From NCBI GenBank assembly GCA_036873755.1, contig JAVTVY010033839.1, positions 1 through 64,000 of the forward strand: a stretch of 64,000 nucleotides of DNA, given 5' to 3'. The DNA is from Hanleya hanleyi. Lineage: Eukaryota > Mollusca > Polyplacophora > Lepidopleurida > Hanleyidae. Shown piece after piece: positions 12,524 through 25,030 of the stretch (the first letter of the stretch is position 1; each line of letters opens with the position of its first letter). A program made the position numbers and the translations under genes. The notes beneath the pieces were generated by a model that saw nothing but the letters and a program-made list of their open reading frames with translations, was not told the origin of the DNA and searched no databases.

Positions 12524-12574
12524 TAACAATTACAACACATATAAGGGAAGTGGGAAGAGGTGCCGACATACTGG
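12524..12574 (+). repeat. Short dispersed motif ('Rep-T'), copy 1
   Basis: The core acaacacatataagggaagt plus gggaagaggtgccgacata recurs at 46548-46598 almost exactly, at 63075-63118 with changes, at 24005-24072 on the other strand, and as a stub at 12806. It is about 45 bp, much better conserved than its flanks. Confidence 0.65.
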
Positions 12575-14236
12575 CATACTGTTTCGCTGTGATAACTCGT
12601 ACACTGGAAATTGGTGAGCTGTATCGTCGTCAGATGATAATGACGGCATTTAACACAAAATACTAGTCTGTAAGGCCCGATGTCAACCCCGCATCAACTT
12701 CCCACAAATGCCAACATATACCAAAGACCGAAAGGTCTGTACAGGGGGCGGGCCTCGGAGACGAAACGCCCACCAGCAGAATCTCGCCATATACAAGTAA
12801 AAATTACAACACATATAATATGAAGAGACATATAAAATATCTTATGAAGAGAGGAACAACTCTCGTCTGCGATACATGGACGCTGATTGTTTCATCTGCT
12901 CATGTTCAGAAGCCATTTTCACTACCTAGAGTTCTACGTGTATGCGAAAACGTCTTTGCAAAAACAGCAGCTACATCTGCATCTACGCTTAGCCGAGGAA
13001 ACAGTTATCCATTGTAGCGGAAGCCCGTGTGTGAAAATGAGGTAATGGATGCGACAACGTTAATCATAATCTGTTTCCGAGGATTGCTTGGTTAATTGAA
13101 TTAATTTCGCATACACGTAGAAGCTAAGCGGCTGGCAAAATGGCGTCATCTAATGGAGGGGTGAATAAGAGGCGCCTTAAAATGTCCATAGTCTGTATTA
13201 TAGTGCACCTGTTAATAATGGTGATATTAAATGCGTTTCCCCCTTCCACATTATTCACGACTGACTGATGAATATTTAGTAAATGATAAAGAACATGTTG
13301 ATAACTGATGGTTATCAACAAATTTTCATTGACAGTATAAATTTTATGATTGCGAGAGACACCCTTTGATCGAGTAGATAGTTTGAAGATCATTGCCATC
13401 GTGTAAGGAAACATCTGATTATAAATTATTTAAGGATGTCCGCTGGCGGTAAATCAAAGTAATTAACTTTTTGAATAATGTGTGTTGTTGCATTCATAAT
13501 TGTGTAACAAAGAAAAAAATATAGGTTGCTGTGCATTTTTTAGCTGTACGCAATGTTAAGTGGACTGACCCATGCTCAATTTGATAACCCAGAAAGCATA
13601 GGGAAAAGCCCTAGTTTTGAAGCATATTCATGAAAAATTCATATAAATAGTATTTAACTTTTTCTTATATTCTAACTGTTTGCAGATAATCACAATGCCT
13701 AACAAAATTTAGCAAATTGGATGGATGTTGGTGTGCAAAATTCTCGGCTAGATGGCTTTTAAAGGAAATCCCCATCTCTTAACCTAGGAAAGGGAGATAA
13801 CCCAATAGAAAAAACAGGCAAAATGGCTGCCAAAGTCAAAAACCAGCAGCAGACATCCTTAAGAGCAATTGTTTTCATAGATATTAGTTATTTGATAAGT
13901 TTTGTCTTTTATTGGTGAACTTATGTTGTTCGTGGCTATATAGTTGATATATTATCGAATACGACGTCAAATTTAACAGCACAATTTCCCCCAAAACGGT
14001 AAACTTGTCTTCCCAAGCTTCATCGACAGGTTCTGATATGATTTCTGGTTGTGCTGTAACTCCGTGTAACACTATCGAACAATCGATTTGATTAGGTCAG
14101 GGATCATGGATTAGTTTTGCTGGATGAGGATGCTTAGTGGCGACTCAATTGGAGACCTTTGACCCAGACAGTTAGAAGCTTTTCACGTTATATATGTGAA
14201 CGTAAACTGTGAATGAACTATCATTGGTTACATTAA
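12575..14236. other. Non-coding, one short GC-richer patch
   Basis: No supportable gene. 12720-12790 is GC richer and carries a small stem (gaccgaaaggtc). An open frame of 96 codons on the minus strand (13124-13414) has no recognisable feature. Confidence 0.4.
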
Positions 14237-14690
14237 CCCTTTCTGGCTTGGGCTTTTTGGGACCAGTCCAGGCCTGGAGGGGGCCATTTCGGTCCCCATA
14301 AATATTTTTCTTATCCTTTGAGCTAAGGAGCTGAAACTTACCACACCATACCCTTCGGTCGAGATCTACCAGAAAATGTAAAACCTTCAAGATGATCGCT
14401 CTCACAGTGACGTCATCTTCAAAATAGACATTTTCGGTCGATTTTTCGATTTTTTCATTTATGTGTTTTCTTTGCAAAAACTGCGTGATAAATTAGTAAA
14501 TAATAGTCTGATGTGAAATAAAATAGATTTAGTCCAATTGTCCTCGACGAAAAGCAGAAATTTGGAAGAAAAATGACGAAAACATCACTTTTCTAATACC
14601 CCACATGACCACAATCTTGAATTTACCCATGATCATCTACTCGGGGTGTTACGCAAATAGGCTCAAAACGAACCTAGCATGATGAAACCA
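14237..14690. mobile_element. TTAA-type MITE, right-end truncated (sister of 30509-31084)
   Basis: Begins right after TTAA (14233-14236) with ccctttctggcttgggcttt, matching the left end of the complete copy at 30509, and stays alignable through tcatctactcggggtgttac and gcaaataggct. The match is lost near 14690, so the right end and its TTAA are missing. The minus-strand open frame of 101 codons inside is repeat sequence. Confidence 0.7.
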
Positions 14691-15087
14691 AAAAGTATAA
14701 TGAAGTCAGATAGGTTTAAACATGTTGAACGGTTACCATCGCATACATCTGTCATTACTTATCGAAGCCACAGATGTGTATTTCTCCAAAATAATCGACA
14801 TGAATGATCATCAGAAGGCAACCGCGGGTTCAAGTATATAATGATATGATTTCGTCTGATAAGTAAGAAATGCAAGAACAAGAATAAATAAATAATTCGT
14901 TAAAGTAAGGTACTACAGCACAAAAAAAGACGATAGTGTCTTTCGTTCCAACCCTCAAAGTATCGATAAGCAATGGAGCCAGACAATTGCTCATCTGTAA
15001 TTGCTGTGTTTTCGGCCCATGGCTAAGGATAATATGCCAGACTGCTAATGAGGTAGAATCTACGCAAAGGACTGTTTGCTTTACTGT
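14691..15087. other. Non-coding gap
   Basis: I see no gene or repeat that I can define here. Confidence 0.4.
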
Positions 15088-15285
15088 GATCAATTGCCAC
15101 CACAAAATACACAGACGCAGAAGTCCGTAATATTAACACCGTAAAAGAGACATATATCTTTGTCTTGGCTGCTTTACGTGTGCTTGTATCGGAAACAAAA
15201 CAAATCTCCGTCTTTAATCAAATCGATTGACTGAAAGAAGGAAAAATCAGTTCCCGTGCACTTGGAAGGCTGGCTAGCTGATGCA
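15088..15285 (+). repeat. Dispersed repeat, second copy of 3961-4120
   Basis: Shares ordered blocks with 3961-4120 (see there); slightly longer through a small insertion near 15160. Immediately followed by a reversed SINE-like tail (15292-15340). Confidence 0.55.
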
Positions 15286-15291
15286 GGAAAG

Positions 15292-15340
15292 AGAGAGAGA
15301 ATTAAATTTAACGTCCCGTTCAGCAATCTATCTAATAAAG
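15292..15340 (-). repeat. SINE/LINE-type 3' tail, minus orientation
   Basis: On the minus strand this reads attgctgaacgggacgttaa and then a CT-rich run. The same end (aatattgctgaatgcgacgt) closes the LINE copies at 41565 and 47540 and appears at 62753-62795. It is a 3' tail seen in many molluscan SINE/LINE elements. Confidence 0.5.
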
Positions 15341-16439
15341 AAAACGTTCATTCTACGCAAGTGTGAAAGGCTCCTCAAAGAGAAAACACATAGTTCTTGA
15401 TGAAGGTAGACCGATGGTGATGACTTTGAAGGTCATTTTTCCTGTTTTTTCTTCTTCTAGTAGATTACCCTAGGTTAAGAGATAAGGATTCTTTTAAATG
15501 TCTTCTAGCCGAGAATTTGTCGTAGCATGATTCATCCAATTTGATAAATTTTCCTAGACATATCTGAAAAGTGAATAAGAGAAAAAGTTAAATTACAACC
15601 GTCTGGTCCGTCACTCATGATACTATATTTATATGTTTTTTTGTGAATATGCAAAATCGGGACTATTCCCTATGTTATCTGGGTTATCAGATGAACCATG
15701 AGTCAGTTCACTTAATATTGTCCAAAGCTAAGAAATATGGACTCGAACCTATTATTTTTTTTCTTTATTTTTCCCCATATTACACAACTATGAATGCAAA
15801 AACACACATTATACAAAAAATTTAATTCTATTATCTACATCAGCTGTCTACCTAAGGATTGACATAACCTGTGTATCATGTTTGGATGTAGTATATTCCG
15901 GTATAACCTCTTTGTAAAAAAATCCTATCTATCCAAGGAGGGACAATATGTTTAACAGATGAAGTGCATATTTCAAGAATAAAACGTCACAGTGTAATAA
16001 TGCCCACAACGATGAATCAGCGGAATTACCAATTCAACCCAGCGGAGAATATTATCGCAATCTCACTGTGTCTTATTGAAATTGTGTCATCAAATTCAGA
16101 TCAGCATTGTGAAGACCAGCATGTGTCCAATAAAATTGGGCCAGTGTGACGCCACTGAAGATAGATGCGAATTTGATGGGTGTAACTGGCAGGCGACAAC
16201 TGCAGCTTTGGTGCCTTCTTTATTTATATAAGCAATCCTTATAATGGAATGCTCACATGATACATGTATGTAAGTAAATGCGTCATCTGAACTGTGATAT
16301 CTCCGATTTTGAGAATATCCACTTCAGAAATGTAGAGACAGAGAGAGAGAAAACTATTATATAAATTCTTATATAAGTATGTCAACGAACAAGTCAAAAG
16401 TGACAGTCTAAATGTGATCCAGCCAATCTAAAAGTGATC
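15341..16439. other. Non-coding stretch with one RT-A tail fragment
   Basis: No gene seen. About 15595-15640 is a worn fragment of the RT-A 3' tail in minus orientation (caaccgtctggtccgtcac against the usual caagcgtctagtccgtcat). Confidence 0.4.
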
Positions 16440-18990
16440 AACACAGCACAAGTTTATGTAACAAACCGATTTCCCTCCAATAACCTAAAATCAAATATTC
16501 TTTTACATAAACAAAAGTAAAGTAGCTGCTCGATAAAAATAATCTTTTACAATCTTAAAATCTATACAGTCGACCAAACTATATTTCACTGCGAGTTTCC
16601 CATGACATGGAATACACATCGGGGCTGGTTCATTTTTAATATATGTTCGTGAGTGAGTCGTGAATGACCGATTCTACAGCGCCTGATTATAACGTGATCG
16701 AAACGTTTCTACCTGTCAAGAGGAGTATAACCTACAGTTTTCTTGAACTCATGAAGCTTTTGACAACCTCAACATTTCATAAAGAGTGAAAAATAGCTTT
16801 CTCATATAGACATAGATGCAAGGTCTGAACTCGCTGTAGGGGAATCCATGATAGTTAACCTTATCATCTAGTACTGCCTTGGCCTTTGCATCAGCATTAG
16901 TATTTCCTGCGATGCCAACATGACTACATGGCCAACAAAAAAACATGTTGAACATCTGCTCAACTCTACGATCATATAACTTTATAATATTCAGGATGGA
17001 AGGGTGAGTTGTAGATCTATTTTTGATCGATTGAAGGCATGACAGAGAGTCTGAGAATATGAAATACTTTTCAATTGCGCTGGACCCAATACATTCTAAG
17101 GCTGTCAAAAGAGCTTTGGCTTCAGCAGTACAAGAAACAAACTTTTGTCTGGTAATCGATAGGTTTTGAACCAAAAATAATAGCACACACCACTCTATCT
17201 CCATCTTTGGAGCCATCAGTATGTATAGCTTGATGCAACTCATACTTTTCTCTCAATAGACCAAATTCTTGCTGATACACTAGTTGGTTTGGGTGAACCT
17301 TTTGAAATTTTGTAAGAGTAATATCTACTTGTGGTTTGACTAACTGCCAAGTTGGAAATGACAAAATGGTAAAATTTTATCAAGACCAATACCAGCTGCA
17401 ACAATGTGTGGTTTGATACGAATTCCAGGAGGTGGAATAAGAGTCGGTGTCTTTGAATATGTATATGTATGCTGAGGCTTAAAAACACAGTTATATGCAG
17501 GATTTAAGCAATTTGACCGCAATTTCGTTACATATGGCAGTGGCAGCTTTACTCTTCGAAGCTTCAAACGAAGTTCATCTGTCTCAATCTATAAACTTTC
17601 TTTCGATGATGCTCTAAACGTTCCGAGACAAAGCCTTAATCCCTGAGGTAGAATTGGATCTAACAGGGCTAAGTTAGACTCGCAAGCACCGTTGCAAACA
17701 ATAGAGCCATTATCAACGTTAGAAAGAACAAGTACTCGATATAGATGCAGAAGTGTTTTCTGATCTCCTCCCCACTTCTAGCTGGCAACCACCTTCAACA
17801 AGTCAAGAGCTTTTGTGCATTTAACTTTTAGACATTTTATATGGGATAAAAACGTTAGTTGATGATCAAACAAAATTCCCCAGGATTCTCTACTACCTTG
17901 ATCTCAGTCCCACCTAAGAAAAGTTCTGGATCTTTGTGAGGTTAATACTTTCTGCAAAAGTGTGTACAAAAGGTCTGAGAACTTGGCTAAACACTAAACC
18001 TGGATCTTATTTGGACAAAGTTGCAACGTTCTCTCAATGTTATGCATACTTTTGCCACTACACGATATGTGGTAATCATCTACAAAGAGTGCACCATCAG
18101 TGGATTTATTCAAAACTTCGGCTAAGCCGTTGATCTTGATATCAAACCGAGTGGCAGACAAAATGCTGCACTGTGGAACGCCCTGTTCTTGATCGAAATG
18201 ACCAGACATGGTTGGACCTCCGCGAACTTGGAACTGCTCATTGTTTAATAATGGATAAACGATCTCTTAATCCCAAGGTATGAAGGTTTTTCAAAATCTC
18301 ATATTTCCAGGCATTATCATACGCTTTTCTAAATAAAAAAAAGATAGAAACTACATGCTCATTCTTGGCAAAGGCATTCTCGATGTAACTATATGATCAA
18401 TAGTACTTCTATTTTTTTCGGAAACCAGCTTGGATATCTGTAAGTCCCTTTACGGTTACTAGATACCAAACAAAGCGATCAGTAATCATATATTCTATGA
18501 CTTTACAAACACAACTATCTTGTGCAACCGGACGATAGTTACCTGGAACTGCATGATCCCGGCCAGGTTTGGAATGAGTATAACAACTGCATTATGCCAT
18601 GACGGTGGAAAATTCCCCGTCAGCCAAACTCTGTTAAATATGTACAATGAGGTTTCAAGAGAAGATTCTGCCAAATGTTTAAAAGTTGTCAAGAAATATT
18701 ATCAGGGCGGGCAGTGGAATCGTTAGCTTTCTCAAGAGAAGTATGAAGCTCATCAATTAAAAACATGTCGTTATAATTTTCATTATTAGGAGGCGGAAAC
18801 CCTATCTTCTTCTTTTCTTTCATTTCTTTGAAACTTAAGTACATAATTATCCGACGATGAGTTTTTAGTAATCGTTTCGCTCAGGTTATTAGCAATATTT
18901 GAGTTGTCAGCTATCAACTAATCTCCATCCTTAAGGTGCTAAACACTGGACTTCGAGCTTTTACCTTTAATTCTCTGGACGTCATTTATA
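16440..18990 (-). pseudogene. I/Nimb-type LINE, ORF2 RT plus RNase H, 5'-truncated copy
   Basis: Minus-strand fragments in order: a linker like that at 39140 (18930-18990); RT fingers with the pattern F-P-P-S-W-H-N-A (near 18600); motif B region G-V-P-Q-C-S-I-L-S; motif C F-V-D-D-Y near 18080; then RNase H at 16749-17364. The RNase H keeps H-T-D-G-S-K-D-G, A-E-A-K-A-L-L, F-S-D-S-L-S-C and S-H-V-G-I-A-G-N-T-N-A-D, so all its acidic residues and the late His are present. A C-terminal zinc region follows to about 16525. Many frameshifts and stops. Same family as 35980-41565 (the same motif wording throughout), opposite strand. The endonuclease and ORF1 are absent, as expected for 5' truncation. 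Confidence 0.75.
16749..17364 (-). pseudogene. RNase H domain of the minus-strand LINE copy
   Basis: Longest intact block of that copy (164 codons for the downstream part, 16749-17243, with the start of the domain in an overlapping frame). It retains the segment with S-H-V-G-I-A-G-N and the final catalytic Asp that the plus copy at 40.8-41.1 kb has lost. Confidence 0.7.
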
Positions 18991-19345
18991 TTGCTGACAT
19001 TTATGAATTATATAATAAGCATGTGAATTGTATCTCGACATACCTGTGTCTGTCAGCTAGAGTATATTCGTGGTGATGATAATAAATTGGTTAACATGGC
19101 TACATACTTGTTTGCAGTGCACACAGCATGGTTTTATGGTGATTTTAACCTTTCAAATCAGCGATCAGAACAGTGAGCGCTGCGATGGGCATGATGTACT
19201 CTTTTGAATTTGTTTTCGGTATTGCAGTCATGTAGTCAGGTGGCTCAGGGATGGAATCGTGATAGACTGGAATAAAGCATCTTTTGCAGAGATACTCATT
19301 AGCGTATATATTATGATTTTGGAATGGGTGCCCTCTGCTGGGAGT

Positions 19346-20113
19346 CGTGAAACTCATCAAACGCTATATAGACGATCTTCTCGCTGTGGATAATCGCTAT
19401 ATAAATGACGCAGTCAAGGATATATATCCACCTTCACTGGATTTGAAGGAAACTACAGATAGCCCTACAGGCACATCTTATTTAGATCTCTATCTCTATA
19501 AAAATGAAGCGGGCATTCTCTCTCGTCGACTTTATGACAAAAGAGATGATTTTAATCAACGTCACAAAACATTGTTGCAGAAACTTATAAAACAGGTCTA
19601 TTCCACCAAGCGCCTCCACTCAAAGTTTCTCAAATTTGGCGATACATATCGCATGTTGATAGCAAAATACGAACGTAGCGTGCAAGATCTATGGCGCTAC
19701 GTTTCGTAACTTGTGTCTAATTCCGCTTAACCCGGGGCTAGGGGCCGTATGAACCCATGTACTTCAAGATCCTCATGGTACTCATATGAACAGTCACAAT
19801 CAAAGCGTGACTGAGATACATCTTTTTTTTAGATGACGACTCTATAACGAATGTTATGGATTAAGAATACTGATCAGCGATACGGATTTGATATTTTTGG
19901 AACATCATGATGTCTTGCCGGCATCATTGAAAACTGTTGACCGCTTCTCTCTTGCAGGAAACAAGCCTATGTTTATGTATACTATGATTGTCTTTTGAAT
20001 TTGGTGCTAATACTGTTATATGGAAAATGGAATAGGTCTTTGGATTATGGACGCGGATATTCTCTAATGGACGACGGCTGGATTATGAATGACGGACTAG
20101 ACGCTTGTAATAA
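19346..20113 (+). pseudogene. RT-A copy 2 (5'-truncated; partly open)
   Basis: Starts inside motif C (R-Y-I-D-D-L-L-A-V-D-N-R) and stays open for 120 codons to the natural stop at 19709: D-I-Y-P-P-S-L, S-Y-L-D-L-Y-L-Y and S-R-R-L-Y-D-K-R-D-D, then an internal deletion removes the N-Y-P-F-L-D-S-N-I-P block present in other copies, then N-Q-R-H-K-T-L-L-Q-K-L and the C-terminus V-Q-D-L-W-R-Y-V-S. The 3' region runs to gacggactagacgcttgtaa at 20113. The 5' truncation is typical of target-primed reverse transcription. Confidence 0.7.
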
Positions 20114-20997
20114 ATCAAAGACATCCACTTTTTCACAATATGACATCCATTATAGACGGGTGTTTTCATACAAAATCACAAAATATTTGGAATCAAACAA
20201 TGATCCTGTATCATACTCGACAGTGTTTGAAAGGGAATTTGAAAACCATTAAAAAATCGATTAAGAATACCTTCCTATAGGATGGCGTTGCTGCGACGTT
20301 ATATAAGTAGAAAAATGTTTACCTGTGGAACTACGTTAACTCGATTATTATACGCATACATCAGCTCTTCATAGTTGTGGTCGGATACTTGAACAGTATA
20401 TGTTCAATCGTTTTCGTTTCGGGCATAAGCAGATACATATCGAAGACTGGGCCAGAAGCTGCTTTCCCCCTCAAAACTTTAGGTAAAAACGCCCTCTTTC
20501 TTGCCCTCGAAAGCTAAAGTCAATATACATAAAAGTTACTAAAATGTCTGGATTTTATAGCATAATATGTTGTCTAACGACTGAGTGCCCCCCCATACAT
20601 ATTTTGGTGCGATTTGAAATAACTTCAGTGTTTAAGATTACAAAAGAACACAACTGAGCAGTGAGAATTGAACAATCGATCCATTAAATCTTACTAATTG
20701 GGAATTGCTGTCCGAAAATATTGGTCGTGAATTCAAAACTAAGGAGAATTTAATATTTAGATGATTCAATCCATATTTCTCACGAACTTTTCTCACTAAT
20801 TCTTTTCAGGGTCTGTCCTATACCAAGGTAATGTTTATCCTGCAACAATAAACAGGGCAAATATAGTCCATAGCGTATCATTATTTTTGAGTCTTTATTG
20901 GTGATTTTGACTTATTCTTGCCGACGAATATTGGGTGATGATAGATAAACACTGATAATGGCCGAACGTCACCGATATATAAAAGACATCAATTGTT

Positions 20998-21142
20998 CCT
21001 TGACGAATACTATAAATATTTCATCGAGTGGAGTGAGAAAATTGGTAGTTTCACGAATGGTGAAGCCACAAGAGCCACTCGTGAAAATACAATTTTCTCA
21101 CCCCACGAGATGAACTATTTATGGCATTCGTCAAAAAACAGT
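20998..21142. repeat. Foldback hairpin, about 145 bp
   Basis: The left arm ttgacgaatactataaatat continues to gtgagaaaattg; the right arm, on the other strand, reads ttgacgaatgccataaatag and ends the same way. The loop itself pairs (tttcacga / tcgtgaaa). A complete hairpin with about 45-bp outer arms: a MITE or the folded end of a larger element. Confidence 0.65.
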
Positions 21143-22944
21143 TGATTTTCTTATTATTATATACTTCTGTTGTACTACTTTATTCTGAATGTTTGAAAAC
21201 ATTAAAATAATTCAGATTTTGTAGGGCTTTTCGACTGAAACATTGATTATTTTCACTCTGACGTAACTCGCGAACTACATTGCTGTCAACAAATTGCACG
21301 TGCTACGGTACATCTACAAGCGAATTTCATGAATTTTATTAGCCTTTTCCTCCAAATAAACGATTTTCATGTCAACCCATCAGCCAACCCATTATTTTCC
21401 GCGCTAGTTCGTGTTGCTCTGGCCCTGTAGTCACTGTCGCTGTACACGTGCTTGATTAGGTGCACCCGTACGTGACGAGCCGGCCCCATTGTCGCCATTC
21501 CGGGTATATCTTATTCATTTTATGCCTATTTGTGTTTTATTTCCTGTCATAATCTAGTAATCATAAAGCATAATAACATACGAATCCTTTCCAAATATTT
21601 AGCTTGGTTTTTTCGTTGGCGCATAAACCTTGTGGATGTTCGGTCAATTGCCTTATCACTGCAATCACGGTGACATGTACTTGTGCGCTGTGACGTCATT
21701 TGTCATATCATCACAGTGATGATATATTCGATATCATCACTGCAGCGAAAATATCGCTTTTATTCAATTGATTATTTTCGCTATCTCATCAGCAAGTATA
21801 TAATGAAAAGTGATAAGCAGAAAAGGGAATTAAGATGCGCGAACTGCAACGGCTCAGAGCTGATAATCAAAGGCGGCAAGTCCAGACATGAACGAGGATC
21901 AACATAATGCGTCATCGATTTCAGCGATACATCATCGAGCTCTTTACAATAAAAACCGAGAAAATTATTATTATTATTATAACAGATTTTTCACAGTGTG
22001 AATAAGATTAATTCCAAATCTTAAGAAGAAATACAATTCGTCAACTAGTTTATTCGGTTTAAAATAGCTTGTGTATTACTTCTGGATGTAATATATCTGG
22101 GTGAAATGCCCCTGAAGGCTATATTCATGTATTCCAAGAAAGTCTAGTGGAAAAAAGTGAATATCCGAGAACAAAACGGAAATATTGCAATAACGGTATT
22201 TCCATCGCGGAGTTCAGACCATGTCTGAGTCGAAAAGTTATCCAGTTTATTGCTTAGATTCTAAACAAACACTTTACCTAAAATGTGCATTACAAAGAAA
22301 TGAAAATTGCTCTGGCATATTCCCAATTTTCTGAAGCATACGTAGCATACATTTATACAGTTCTGTAAGCGTTCCTCTATCAATGTCATCAATTTTCTTG
22401 GAAGAATCTGAATTGTTTACACAAGTCGCCCCGAAGAGGATATTTCGCACAGAAGAGGACATTTACACAATAGATAAAACTTGTCTGAATGAGTGAATCA
22501 AATTCTACTTCCTGTTTTAAAGTTTTCACATCTACACGGACTACTGTAAAATCTAAATGCAACCCAAATCTTAATTCGACTATACCATATGTAGCATGTG
22601 GGTGCCTATTCCCAATCTGACGCGTTTTATATATCTTATGTGAGAATTATTTAATGATCTGGATTTGGTAATATATGGTACAGAACAAAACATTCATATT
22701 AGTACAGCGATATTACATGTTCGCTTTCTGCAAAATATCTCCTTAATTTATGGAGGTCTTAATTCTATGTACATCTACTTTGGCATTATTCCAGTTTTCC
22801 CATAAAATGTCCTTGCAATATATCGAATCTGAGTTATTCATATGCCAACCTCCTATATCTAACAATACCTTATGTGACAGTAATGTTTAATTGCCTCCCC
22901 ACTAGATGAAAAAATCGTGCAAACGGAACACAAATAACTCACTC

Positions 22945-23035
22945 ACACACCTACCAAAGCTGTCCACAAGATTAAGTCAAGACATAAAAGAATCAATCTG
23001 ACAAGAATACAATTAAACTGAAGACAGTACAATCG
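22945..23035 (+). repeat. Short dispersed repeat, second copy of 6135-6215
   Basis: Same ordered blocks as 6135-6215; no coding capacity. Confidence 0.4.
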
Positions 23036-24004
23036 ATTAATCAAATGCATGATATCTACACTTGCTCAACTGCGTACATGCGGATCTGTATTGAGAAGTA
23101 TTCATCACGAAACATGTAGTGTCATCCCATGTGCCAATTAATCAACCTACGGTTAATATACCAACATCAATTAGTCCGTGGAAATAGGGTTTTAGTTCAA
23201 AGAGAAGTTCCTGAGTAAATGACATTCAGACAATGCTTTGCCATTTTGGTCCAGAACCTCTGCTGGTATATCGTTCAAATAACTGGCATAAGTTGGCAAA
23301 TATATCCGTTTTTCTAAGATCTGCTAAGGAATCGTATTTCCACAGATGAGCCACTCAGAAAAAACATTCTCGGAAAATTGTACAGAAATATAAAAATCGG
23401 AAACGCGTCAAGCACTAGAAAGGTTTAAGCACCACTCTTGGCAGCTGTCGAAAGCTATCTCGTCGACACTGACAAAAGTACTATAAACCTACCATATAGA
23501 ATCAAGAAATAACAAGCACAGCTTCACCTGGAGTGAGTCTAAATGTACATCGACTGTCACTAACAATCAACCTACATGTGGCATGGTGTCCACTTGAAAC
23601 AAAATAACAAGGTCAAGAACGGGACTCACAAGCTCATCCCGGGCCGCGAACACGGGACTCGTCCATACAAAACTGTACAATCAACTAACCTATTATTATC
23701 GTAAACTATTTTACGTAGAAAGCGTCAGATCCTCCATAAAAGAATTTCCGCGTCAGTAATCGGAGACCTATTTCGTATGACCGCACCAATTCCAAACGTT
23801 TTCGAAATAAAAATAATAAAAACACAAGATGGTTTCCTACAAGAGAGATAGAGAGATGGAGAGAGAAAATCAAGGTTTAACGTCGCATTCTCCTACAAGA
23901 GAGAAGCGGAAAACAGTACAATAAAAGCGTGTCTAAGATACAACACATATCACGAATGCTTAGAATCTTGATATCTGCTTTAGGATAGGTTAACCAGAAG
24001 ACTA

Positions 24005-24072
24005 TACTGTGAAGTCGTGAGGCTCTGTCAGTATGTCGGAATCTCTTCCCACTCCCCTTATATGTGTTGTAA
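24005..24072 (-). repeat. Rep-T, minus orientation
   Basis: The reverse complement reads aattacaacacatataagg then ggagtgggaagag and ccgacatactg, as at 12524 and 46548. It lies about 165 bp beyond the 3' end of RT-A copy 3. Confidence 0.6.
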
Positions 24073-24234
24073 TTCAATTATATCAGCAAGACATGATAAT
24101 GTTCTGTACATCAAATCTTAGTCGCTGAACATTATTCTTTATCCAGTTGAATTAGATGCCTTTCACAAATTATTATCCATTCATTTGAACGCCATGAAGA
24201 TGTAAAACATATGATATTCAAATGACCCGTTACG

Positions 24235-25030
24235 CAGAGTTAAGCGGAATTAGAGACAGTTTACGAAACGTAGCATCAGAGATCTTGCACGCTACGATCG
24301 TATGTTGCCGTAAAATGCACATTTTATCACAAAATTTGATGAATTTGGTGGTTTTGCCCTGTCTGACAAGTTTCTGCAGTAAATTTCTGTGGTTATGATT
24401 AAAGACGGCACAGCCTGCACATGATCTAGCAAATGCTACCAGCCGTATCCTGGTCCTTGTAGAATATTGCTTATCCCAAAATGTGTAGTTAACTATGTCA
24501 AAAATTATAATCGTCTGTCTTGTCATAGAGCCGATGTGAGAGAAAGCCCTGATCATTCTGGAAAATGTAGAGGTCTAGATATGATGTTCCATCTCGGTTA
24601 TCAGTAATTTCCTTTAACAGCTTCGCTAATATAGCACAGTATAGGGATTATCCAGGGATCGTCTATATAGCGTTTGGTGAATAAGAATAAATGGCATTGG
24701 AATATTTATCTTTTGTCAATTTCTGCATATTGGCGTATTCATACGCGAACAGATATACAGGTTTACCAAAAGTGATGTACAATTTGTACCTGTGTGATAC
24801 ATTTACGCTGTTGGTATACGGTATTGCCGAATTTTAATGAGAAATTGAAGCATTTTATAAACGAAGAAACATTCCAAGAGTGATATCCTTTACATACAGT
24901 AGAGCTGTTGAAAGCCTTATGTCTTTTGACATTAACATACCGGTGACCAGTTTTTTGACCACGCCATGGAAACGTTTAGTGGAGGAGTTGAATATCTATA
25001 GAAGTGTGCCTGAATACCCCAGTTATAACC
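24235..25030 (-). pseudogene. RT-A copy 3 (decayed, both ends incomplete)
   Basis: The minus strand gives F-D-I-V-N-Y then R-L-V-A-F-A-R-S-C and L-L-Q-K-L-V (24230-24556), and upstream stretches that match the best copy by DNA: the gtttggtgaataagaa block at 24671, the attcatacgcgaacagatat block, and the exon-like block near 24900 that pairs with 32290-32400. The non-coding 3' tail is absent: it stops right after the ORF end at 24235. The catalytic block is destroyed. Confidence 0.6.

Larger units (their letters stand above)
20114..24000. other. 3.9 kb without a supportable gene
   Basis: AT-rich. Contains the hairpin at 20998-21142, a short palindrome near 21703-21740 (tatcatcac/gtgatgata), an (ATT)n run near 21967 and a dispersed repeat at 22945-23035. 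A 74-codon frame at 21683-21907 has a C-x2-C pair but nothing else to support a gene. A SINE-like tail in minus orientation lies near 23855-23890 (tttaacgtcgcatt). Confidence 0.45.

Noticed and set aside
12720..12790. GC-rich patch with small stem, possible RNA gene
   Set aside because: Does not fold as a tRNA or match any rRNA segment I know.
14172..14477. 101-codon minus-strand frame
   Set aside because: Inside the TTAA-type MITE.
21683..21907. 74-codon frame with a C-x2-C pair
   Set aside because: Only one Cys pair, no His/Cys partner, AT-rich repeat-like context.
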